A model generated the notes under the pieces. That model was not told the origin of the DNA and did no database searches. It saw only the letters and a list, made by a program, of their open reading frames with translations. The translations under genes and the position numbers were made by a program. DNA of 64,000 bases from Hydractinia symbiolongicarpus (lineage: Eukaryota > Cnidaria > Hydrozoa > Anthoathecata > Hydractiniidae). The DNA is taken from NCBI RefSeq assembly GCF_029227915.1, contig NC_079875.1, forward strand, positions 496,001 through 560,000, in the 5' to 3' direction. Shown here one piece after another: positions 1-9,064 of this stretch; the first letter of the stretch is position 1; each line of letters starts with the position of its first letter.

Positions 1-203
1 AAAAATCGTTGGGGAAATGAGTTTACTCCCTGGGTACTTTCTTTGTATACATTCGACTACACGGGCCAAGCCCGGGTTTTAGTGGAAATCGCTGGTTTTC
101 GTTTGCCGGCGATTAAACTTCTTTTATTCAGCGTCTCATCAAAAATGAAACCAAGTTTAAAAACTACAAGTCTCATGCGTTTTAGTGGTGAAAAAATAAT
201 TTA

Positions 204-335
204 AAAAATCGTTCGGGAAATGAGTTTACTCCTTGGGTTAGGGATTAAACTTCTTTTATTCAGCGTCTCATCAAAAATGAAAACATTTTTGAAAACTACA
301 AGTCTCATGCGATTTAGTGGTGAAAAGATAATTTA
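204..335 (+). repeat. Truncated satellite monomer (132 bp, ~71 bp internal deletion)
   Basis: This copy begins normally, but after tttactccttgggtta it jumps straight to gggattaaac, so the segment from the gtatac region through the CpG-rich core and most of the conserved tttgccggcg box is missing. The next monomer starts at 336, 132 bases later instead of 203, which gives a 71 bp deletion. It is one of only two clearly truncated copies in the window. Confidence 0.9.
271..292. repeat. Perfect 9-bp A/T-rich dyad with AAAA spacer, present in many monomers
   Basis: The left arm tcaaaaatg (271-279) and right arm catttttga (284-292) are exact reverse complements separated by aaaa. The full 9-bp form occurs in copies whose right arm reads catttttga, which includes a large share of R, V, B-like and S-end monomers. 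Copies reading catttttaa keep a 7-bp stem. Copies with catctttaga (D-derived), cattttggaa (C) or a single-base change to aaaaataaaaa lose part of it. The dyad sits in the A/T-rich third of the monomer, about 40 bases downstream of the CpG-rich dyad. Confidence 0.75.
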
Positions 336-625
336 AAAAATCGTTCTGGAAATAAGTTTACTCACAGGGTACTTTCTTTGTATACATTCGACTATACGGG
401 ACAAGCCCGGGATTTACGGGAAATCGCGGGTTTTTGTTTGCCGGCGATTAAACCTCTTTCAATAAGCGTCTCATTAAAAGTGAAAACATTTTGGAAAACT
501 AAAAGTCTTATTCCTTCTAATGGTGCAGAAATAATTTGAAAAATCGTTCGGGAAATGAGTTTACTCCCTGGTTACTTTTTTTTGTATACTTTTGACTTTA
601 AAGGCCGAGTCCGGGATTTACGGGA

Positions 626-653
626 AATCGCCGGTTTTCGTTTGCCGGCGATT
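626..653. repeat. Perfect 9-bp dyad in the CpG-rich core (hairpin-capable)
   Basis: The left arm aatcgccgg (626-634) and right arm ccggcgatt (645-653) are exact reverse complements around a 10-base spacer, ttttcgtttg. The right arm is in the near-invariant box of the monomer. The left arm varies by class: cgccgg in E and most V copies gives a perfect dyad, while cgcagg, cgcggg and cgctgg in other classes leave one mismatch and A/P/Y copies (tggcggg) leave more. The same perfect form is seen, for example, at 9,354-9,381, and in V or E monomers near 11.1, 12.5, 16.6, 18.8, 23.1, 23.9, 24.7, 30.6, 35.5, 45.6, 46.4, 48.9, 50.5, 62.1 and 63.1 kb. A binding site or cruciform role is inference only. 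Confidence 0.75.
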
Positions 654-742
654 AAACTTCTTTTATTCAGCGTCTCATCAAAAATAAAAACATTTTTGAA
701 AACTACAAGTCTCATGCGTTTTAGTGGTGAAAAAGTAATTTA

Positions 743-945
743 AAAAATCGTTCGGGAAATGAGTTTACTCCCTGGGTACTTTCTTTGTATGCTTTTGACT
801 ATACGGGCCGAGTCCGGGGTTTACGGGAAATGGCGGGTTTTCGTTTGCCGGCGATTAAACTTCTTTTATTCAGCGTCTCATCAAAAATGAAAACATTTTT
901 AAAAACTACAAGTCTCATGGGCTTTAGTGGTGAAATAATAATTTA
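743..945 (+). repeat. Reference monomer (class A), 203 bp
   Basis: A complete 203 bp copy used here to describe the unit. It opens with an A-tract, runs through a pyrimidine-rich stretch (tactttctttgtatgc), then the CpG-rich core (cgggccgagtccgggg, then tacgggaaatggcggg), the conserved box tttgccggcgattaaa, the segment agcgtctcat, an A/T-rich dyad, and a variable end reading catgggctttagtggtg. Hand count: 34 C, 45 G and 11 CpG, against about 7.5 CpG expected from composition. Because 203 is not a multiple of three, no reading frame can continue in register from one copy to the next. The plus orientation is arbitrary, being that of the window. Confidence 0.9.
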
Positions 946-1553
946 AAAAATCGCTCGGCAAATGTGTTTACTCCCTGGATACTTTCTTTGTATACTTTTG
1001 ACTATACGGGCCGAGTCTGGGATTTACGGGAAATCGCAGGTTTTCGTTTGCCGGCGATTAAACTTCTTTATTCAGCGTCTCATCAAAAATAAAAACATTT
1101 TTGAAAACTACAAGTCTCATGCGATTTAGTGGTGAAAAGATAATTTAAAAAATCTTTCTGGAAATGAGTTTACTTACAGGGTACTTTCTTTGTATACATT
1201 CGACTATACGGGACAAGCCCGGGATTTACGGGAAATCGCGGGTTTTCGTTTGCCGGCGATTAAACCTCTTTCATTAAGCGTCTCATTAAAAATGAAAACA
1301 TTTTGGAAAACTACAAGTCTCATTCGTTCCAGTGGTGGAGAAATAATTTGAAAAATCGTTCGGGAAATGAGTTTACTCCCTGGGTACTTTCTTTTTATAC
1401 TTTTGACTATACGGGCCGAGTCCGGGAGTTACGGGAAGTCGCGGGTTTTCGTTTGCCGGCGATTAAACTTCTTTTATTCAGCGTCTCATCAAAAATGAAA
1501 ACATCTTTAGAAACTACAAGTCTCATGGGCTTTAGTGGTGAAATAATAACTTA

Positions 1554-4500
1554 AAAAATCGTTCGGGAAATGAGTTTACTCCATGGGTACTTTTTTTGTA
1601 TACTTTTGACTTTACAGGCCGAGTCCGGGATTTACGGGAAATCGCAGGTTTTCGTTTACCGGTGATTAAACTTCTTTTATTCAGCGTCTCATCAAAAATG
1701 AAAACATTTTTAAAAACTACAAGTCTCATGCGTTTTAGTGGTGAAAAAGTAACTTAAAAAATCGTTCGGGAAATGAGTTCACTCCCTGGGTACTTTCTTT
1801 GTATACTTTGGACTATACGGGCCGAGTCCGGGGTTTACGGGAAATGGCGGGTTTTCGTTTGCCGGCGATTAAAGTCCATTTATTCAGCGTCTCATCAAAA
1901 ATGAAAACACTTTTAAAAACTACAAGTCTCATGGGCTTTAGTGGTGAAATAATAATTTAAAAAATCGTTCGGGAAATGAGTTTACTCCCTGGGTACTTTG
2001 TTTGTATACTTTTGACTATACGGACCGAGTCTGGGATTTACAGGAAATCTCAGGTTTTCGTTTGCCGGCGATTAAACTTCTTTTATTCAGCGTCTCATAA
2101 AAAATGAAAACATTTTTAAAAACTACAAGTCTCATGGGCTTTAGTGGTGAAATAATAATTTAAAAAATCGTTCGGGAAATGAGTTTACTCCCTGGGTACT
2201 TTATTTGTATACTTTTAACTATACGGGCCGAGTCCGGGATTTACAGGAATTCGCAGGTTTTCGTTTGTTGGCGATTAAACTTCTTTTATTCAGCGTCTCA
2301 TCAAAAATGAAAACATTTTTGAAAACTACAAGTCTCATGCGTTTTAGTAGTGAAAAAATAATTTAAAAAATCGTTCGGGAAATGAGTTTACTCCCTGGGT
2401 ACTTTCTTTGTATACTTTTGACTATACGGGCCGAGTCCGGGGTTTACGGGAAATGGCGGGTTTTCGTTTGCCGGCGATTAAACTCCATTTATTCAGCGTC
2501 TCATCAAAAATGAAAACACTTTTAAAAACAACAAGTCTCATGGGCTTTAGTGGTGAAATAATAATTTAAAAAATCGTTCGGGAAATGAGTTTACTGCCTG
2601 GGTACTTTGTTTGTATACTTTTGACTATACGGACCGAGTCTGGGATTTACAGGAAATCTCAGGTTTTCGTTTGCCGGCGATTAAACTTCTTTTATTCAGC
2701 GTCTCATCAAAAATGAAAACATTTTTAAAAACTACAAGTCTCATGGGCTTTAGTGGTGAAATAATAATTTAAAAAATCGTTCGGGAAATGAGTTTACTCC
2801 CTGGGTACTTTATTTGTATACTTTTAACTATACGGGCCGAGTCCGAGATTTACAGGAATTCGCAGGTTTTCGTTTGCCGGCGATTAAACTTCTTTTATTC
2901 AGCGTCTCATCAAAAATGAAAACATTTTTGAAAACTACAAGTCTCATGCGTTTTAGTAGTGAAAAAATAATTTAAAAAATCGTTCGGGAAATGAGTTTAC
3001 TCCCTGGGTACTTTCTTTGTATACTTTTAACTATACGGGCCGAGTCCGGGGTTTACGGGAAATGGCGGGTTTTCGTTTGCCGGCGATTAAACTCCATTTA
3101 TTCAGCGTCTCATCAAAAATGAAAACACTTTTAAAAACTACAAGTCTCATGGGCTTTAGTGGTGAAATAATAATTTAAAAAATCGTTCGGGAAATGAATT
3201 TACTCCCTGGGTACTTTGTTTGTATACTTTTGACTATACGGACCGAGTCTGGGATTTACAGGAAATCTCAGGTTTTCGTTTGCCGGCGATTAAACTTCTT
3301 TTATTCAGCGTCTTATCAAAAATGAAAACATTTTTAAAAACTAGAAGTCTCATGGGCTTTAGTGGTGAAATAATAATTTAAAAAATCGTTCGGGAAATGA
3401 GTTTACTCCATGGGTACTTTATTTGTATACTTTTAACTATACGGGCCGAGTCCGGGATTTACAGGAAATCGCAGGTTTTCGTTTGCCGGCGATTAAACTT
3501 CTTTTATTCAGCGTCTCATCAAAAATGAATACATTTTTGAAAACTACAAGTCTCATGCGATATAGTGGTGAAAAGATAATTTAAAAAATCGTTCTGGAAA
3601 TGAGTTTACACACAGGGTACTTTCTTTGTATACATTCGACTATACGGGAGAAGCCCGGGATTTACGGAAAATCGCGGGTTTTCGTTTGCCGCCGATTAAA
3701 CCTCTTTCATTAAGCGTCTCATTAAAAATGAAAACATTTTTGAAAACTACAAGTCTCATTTGTTCAAGTGGTGCAGAAATAATTTGAAAAATCGTTCGGG
3801 AAATGAGTTTACTCCCTGGGTACTTTCTTTTTATACTTTTGACTATACGGGCCGAGTCCGGGAGTTACGGGAAATCTCAGGTTTTCGTTTGCCGGCGATT
3901 AAACTTCTTTTATTCAGCGTCTCATCAAAAATGAAAACATCTTTAGAAACTACAAGTCTCATGGGCTTTAGTGGTGAAATAATATATTAAAAAATCGTTC
4001 GGGAAATGAGTTTACTCCATGGGTACTTTTTTTGTATACTTTTGACTTTACAGGCCGAGTCCGGGATTTACGGGAAATCGCAGGTTTTCGTTTACCGGTG
4101 ATTAAACTTCTTTTATTCAGCGTCTCATCAAAAATGAAAACATTTTTAAAAACTACAAGTCTCATGCGTTTTAGTGGTGAAAAAGTAACTTAAAAAATCG
4201 TTCGGGAAATGAGTTTACTGCCTGGGTACTTTCTTTGTATACTTTGGACTATACGGGCCGAGTCCGGGGTTTACGGGAAATGGCGGGTTTTCGTTTGCCG
4301 GCGATTAAAGTCCATTTATTCAGCGTCTCATCAAAAATGAAAACACTTTTAAAAACTACAAGTCTCATGGGCTTTAGTGGTGAAATAATAATTTAAAAAA
4401 TCGTTCGGGAAATGAGTTTACTCCCTGGGTACTTTGTTTGTATACTTTTGACTATACGGACCGAGTCTGGGATTTACAGGAAATCTCAGGTTTTCGTTTG

Positions 4501-6831
4501 CCGGCGATTAAACTTCTTTTATTCAGCGTCTCATCAAAAATGAAAACATTTTTAAAAACTACAAGTCTCATGGGCTTTAGTGGTGAAATAATAATTTAAA
4601 AAATCGTTTGGGAAATGAGTTTACTCCCTGGGTACTTTATTTGTATACTTTTAACTATACGGGCCGAGTCCGGGATTTACAGGAATTCGCAGGTTTTCGT
4701 TTGCCGGCGATTAAACTTCTTTTATTCAGCGTCTCATCAAAAATGAAAACATTTTTGAAAACTACAAGTCTCATGCGTTTTAGTAGTGAAAAAATAATTT
4801 AAAAAATCGTTCGGGAAATGAGTTTACTCCCTGGGTACTTTCTTTGTATACTTTTGACTATACGGGCCGAGTCCGGGGTTTACGGGAAATGGCGGGTTTT
4901 CGTTTGCCGGCGATTAAACTTCTTTTATTCAGCGTCTCATCAAAAATGAAAACATCTTTAGAAACTACAAGTCCCATGGGCTTTAGTGGTGAAATAATAA
5001 CTTAAAAAATCGTTCGGGAAATGAGTTTACTCCCTGGGTACTTTATTTGTATACTTTTAAGTATACGGGCCGAGTCCGGGATTTACAGGAAATCGCAGGT
5101 TTTCGTTTGCCGGCGATTAAACTTCTTTTATTCAGCGTCTCATCAAAAATGAAAACATCTTTAGAAACTACAAGTCTCATGGGCTTTAGTGGTGAAATAA
5201 TAACTTAAAAAATCGTTTGGGAAATGAGTTTACTCCATGGGTACTTTTTTTGTATACTTTTGACTTTACAGGCCGAGTCCGGGATTTACGGGAAATCGCA
5301 GGTTTTCGTTTACCGGTGATTAAACTTCTTTTATTCAGCGTCTCATCAAAAATGAAAACATTTTTAAAAACTACAAGTCTCATGCGTTTTAGTGGTGAAA
5401 AAGTAACTTAAAAAATCGTTCGGGAAATGAGTTTACTCCCTGGGTACTTTCTTTGTATACTTTGGACTATACGGGCCGAGTCCGGGGTTTACGGGAAATG
5501 GCGGGTTTTCGTTTGCCGGCGATTAAAGTCCATTTATTCAGCGTCTCATCAAAAATAAAAACATTTTTGAAAACTACAAGTCTCATGCGATTTAGTGGTG
5601 AAAAGATAATTTAAAAAATCGTTCTGGAAATGAGTTTACTCACAGGGTACTTTCTTTGTATACATTCGACTATACGGACCGAGTCTGGGATTTACAGGAA
5701 ATCTCAGGTTTTCGTTTGCCGGCGATTAAACTTCTTTTATTCAGCGTCTCATCAAAAATGAAAACATTTTTAAAAACTACAAGTCTCATGGGCTTTAGTG
5801 GTGAAATAATAATTTAAAAAATCGTTTGGGAAATGAGTTTACTCCCTGGGTACTTTATTTGTATACTTTTAACTATACGGGCCGAGTCCGGGATTTACAG
5901 GAATTCGCAGGTTTTCGTTTGCCGGCGATTAAACTTCTTTTATTCAGCGTCTCATCAAAAATGAAAACATTTTTGAAAACTACAAGTCTCATGCGTTTTA
6001 GTAGTGAAAAAATAATTTAAAAAATCGTTCGGGAAATGAGTTTACTCCCTGGGTACTTTCTTTGTATACTTTTGACTATACGGGCCGAGTCCGGGGTTTA
6101 CGGGAAATGGCGGGTTTTCGTTTGCCGGCGATTAAACTCCATTTATTCAGCGTCTCATCAAAAATGAAAACACTTTTGAAAACTACAAGTCTCATTTGTT
6201 CAAGTGGTGCAGAAATAATTTGAAAAATCGTTCGGGAAATGAGTTTACTCCCTGGGTACTTTCTTCTTATACTTTTGACTATACGGGCCGAGTCCGGGAG
6301 TTACGGGAAGTCGCGGGTTTTCGTTTGCCGGCGATTAAACTTCTTTTATTCAGCGTCTCATCAAAAATGAAAACATCTTTAGAAACTACAAGTCCCATGG
6401 GCTTTAGTGGTGAAATAATAACTTAAAAAATCGTTCGGGAAATGAGTTTACTCCCTGGGTACTTTATTTGTATACTTTTAAGTATACGGGCCGAGTCCGG
6501 GATTTACAGGAAATCGCAGGTTTTCGTTTGCCGGCGATTAAACTTCTTTTATTCAGCGTCTCATCAAAAATGAATACATTTTTGAAAACTACAAGTCTCA
6601 TGCGATATAGTGGTGAAAAGATAATTTAAAAAATCGTTCTGGAAATGAGTTTACTCACAGGGTACTTTCTTTGTATACATTCGACTATACGAGAGAAGCC
6701 CGGGATTTACGGGAAATTGCGGGTTTTCGTTTGCCGGCGATTAAACCTCTTTCATTAAGCGTCTCATTAAAAATGAAAACATTTTTGAAAACTACAAGTC
6801 TCATTTATTCAAGTGGTGCAGAAATAATTTG
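1554..6831 (+). repeat. Satellite block 2: V-P-Q-R higher-order repeat (609/1,218/2,436 bp)
   Basis: A V copy carrying a ccatggg variant starts at 1,554, 3,990 and 5,208 (spacing 2,436 = 12 monomers and 1,218 = 6 monomers). Between them P, Q and R repeat as a trimer: P at 1,757, 2,366 and 2,975; Q at 1,960, 2,569 and 3,178. The Q signature gggtactttg is found at 1,991, 2,600, 3,209 and 4,427, i.e. 609, 609 and 1,218 bases apart. C and D copies follow at 3,584 and 3,787. The later part (5,005-6,831) is less regular and includes a hybrid monomer at 5,614. Near-identical private variants (gaattcgcagg, tagtagtgaaaaaataa) in successive R copies show recent homogenisation. Confidence 0.85.
5614..5816 (+). 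repeat. Hybrid C/Q satellite monomer
   Basis: The first ~60 bases are class C (ttctggaaatgag, tttactcacaggg, cattcgactatacgg). The rest is class Q (accgagtctggg, then ttacaggaaatctcagg, ending catgggc). Length is the normal 203 bp. The switch lies in or just before the shared tatacgg, so exchange occurred in register between two monomers of different class. It replaces the Q expected after the P copy at 5,411. Confidence 0.8.
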
Positions 6832-9064
6832 AAAAATCGTTCGGGAAATCAGTTTACTCCTTGGGTACTTTCTTTATATACATTCAACTATACGGGCCAA
6901 GCCCGGGATATACGGGAAATCGCAGGTTTTCGTTTGCCGGCGATTAAAATTCTTTTATTCAGCGTCTCATCAAAAATGAAACCAAGTTTGAAAACTACAA
7001 GTCTCATGCGTTTTAGTGGTGAAAAAATAATTTAAAAAATCGTTTGGGAAATGAGTTTAATCCCTGGGTACTTTCTTTGTATACTTTTGACTATACGGGC
7101 CAAGCTCGGGATTTACGGGAAATCGCGGGTTTTCGTTTGCCGGCGATTAAACTTCTTTTATTCAGCGTCTCATCAAAAATGAAAACATTTTTGAAAACTA
7201 CAAGTCTTATGCGTTTTAGTTATGAAAAAAAAATTTAAAAAATCGTTCGGGAAATGAGTTTACTCCCTGGGTACTTTCTTTGTATACATTTGACTACACG
7301 GGCCAAGCCCGGGTTTTAGGGGAAATCGCTGGTTTTCGTTTGCCGGCGATTAAACCTCTTTCATTAAGCGTCTCATTAAAAATGAAAACATTTTTGAAAA
7401 CTGCAAGTCTCGTGCGTTTTAGTGGTGAAAAAATAATTTAAAAAATCGTTCGGGAAATGAGTTTACTTCCTGGGTACTTTCTTTGTATACTTTTGTCTTT
7501 ACAGGCCGAGTCCGGGATTTACAGGAAATCGCAGGTTTTCGTTTGCCGGCGATTAAGCTTCTTTTATTCAGCGTCTCATCAAAAATGAAAACATCTTTAG
7601 AAACTACAAGTCTCATGGGCTTTAGTGGTGAAATAATAACTTAAAAAATCGTTCGGGAAATGAGTTTACTCCCTGGGTACTTTATTTGTATACTTTTAAC
7701 TATACGGGCCGAGTCCGGGATTTACAGGAAATCGCAGGTTTTCGTTTGCCGGCGATTAAACTTCTTTTATTCAGCGTCTCATCAAAAATGAAAACATTTT
7801 TGAAAACTACAAGTCTTATGCGTTTTAGTGGTGAAAAAAAAATTTAAAAAATCGTTCGGGAAATGAGTTTACTCCCTGGGTACTTTCTTTGTATACATTC
7901 GACTACACGGGCCAAGCCCGGGTTTTAGGGGAAACCGCTGGTTTTCGTTTGCCGGCGATTAAACCTCTTTCATTAAGCGTCTCATTAAAAATGAAAACAT
8001 TTTTGAAAACTGCAAGTCTCATGCGTTTTAGTGGTGAAAAAATAATTTGAAAAATCGTTCGGGAAATGAGTTTACTTTCTGGGTACTTTCTTTGTATACT
8101 TTTGTCATTACAGGCCGAGTCCTGGATTTACAGGAAATCGCAGGTTTTCGTTTGCCGGCGATTAAACTTCTTTTATTCAGCGTCTCATCGAAAATGAAAA
8201 GATTTTTGAAAACTACAAGTCTTATGCGTTTTAGTGGTGAAAAAAAAATTTAAAAAATCGTTCGGGAAATGAGTTTACTTTCTGGGTACTTTCTTTGTAT
8301 ACTTTTGTCATTACAGGCCGAGTCCGGGATTTACAGGAAATCGCAGGTTTTCGTTTGCCGGCGATTAAACCTCTTTCATTAAGCGTCTCATTAAAAATGA
8401 AAACATTTTTGAAAACTACAAGTCTCATGCGTTTTAGTGGTGAAAAAATAATTTAAAAAATCGTTCGGGAAATGAGTTTACTTCCTGGGTACTTTCTTTG
8501 TATACTTTTGTCTTTACAGGCCGAGTCCGGGATTTACAGGAAATCGCAGGTTTTTGTTTGCCGGCGATTAAACTTTTTTTATTCAGCGTCTCATCAAAAA
8601 TGAAAACTTTTTTAAAAACTACAAGTCTCATGCGTTTTAGTGGTGAAAAAATAATTTAAAAAATCGGTCGGGAAATGAGTTTACTCCCTGGGTACTTTCT
8701 TTGTATAGTTTTGACTATACGGGCCGACTCCTGGGTTTACGGGAAATGGCGGGTTTTCGTTTGCCGGCGATTAAACTTCTTTTATTCAGCGTCTCATCAA
8801 AAATGAAAACATTTTTAAAAACTACAAGTCTCATGGGCTTTAGTGGTGAAATAATAAATTAAAAAATCGTTCGGGAAATGAGTTTACTCCCTGGGTACTT
8901 TATTTGTATACTTTTAACTATACGGGCCGAGTCTGGGATTTACGGGAAATCGCAGGTTTTCGTTTGCCGGCGATTAAACTTCTTTTATTCAGCGTCTCAT
9001 CAAAAATGAAAACATTTTTGAAAACTACAAGTCTCATGCGATTTAGTAGTGAAAAGATAATTTA
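6832..9064 (+). repeat. Satellite block 3: S-U-T-V-R-T-V-V-V-Y-R run
   Basis: Eleven monomers: S (6,832), U-like (7,035), T (7,238), V (7,441), R (7,644), T (7,847), V (8,050), V (8,253), V (8,456), Y (8,659), R (8,862). T copies carry ggttttagggg and cgctgg; the V copies carry gtctttacaggccg or gtcattacaggccg. The same S-U-T-V vocabulary dominates 52.6-61 kb, so this stretch is a separate, more diverged member of that family. The V copy at 8,456 has the aaactttttttatt variant also seen at 57,296, 60,747 and 63,181. Confidence 0.8.

Larger units (their letters stand above)
1..1553 (+). repeat. Satellite block 1: mixed run with a truncated monomer
   Basis: Order of monomers: T/S hybrid (1-203), truncated copy (204-335), C (336-538), E (539-742), A (743-945), B (946-1,147), C (1,148-1,350), D (1,351-1,553). 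The first copy has a T-type middle but the aaaccaagttt end typical of S. The B copy lacks one T in the cttcttttatt segment and is 202 bp. The E copy has an extended T-run and is 204 bp. From 336 onward the same class order and the same private variants reappear at 50,191 onward. Confidence 0.85.

Noticed and set aside
539-742. Transposable-element remnant, rDNA spacer or tRNA/5S-derived repeat.
   Set aside because: There are no terminal repeats, target-site duplications, reverse-transcriptase or transposase traces, and no recognisable A/B box or rRNA segment in the monomer.
743-945. A CENP-B box (TTCG, four bases, A, two bases, CGGG) in the monomer.
   Set aside because: The best candidates, gttcgggaaatgag and tttcgtttgccggcg, match only part of the core in either orientation. 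I found no copy with all the required positions.
743-945. Promoter-like A/T elements such as tttgtatac and tttatatac, and A/T hairpins resembling terminators.
   Set aside because: They recur in every monomer with no adjacent gene. Satellite transcription is possible, but nothing in the sequence identifies a start or stop site.
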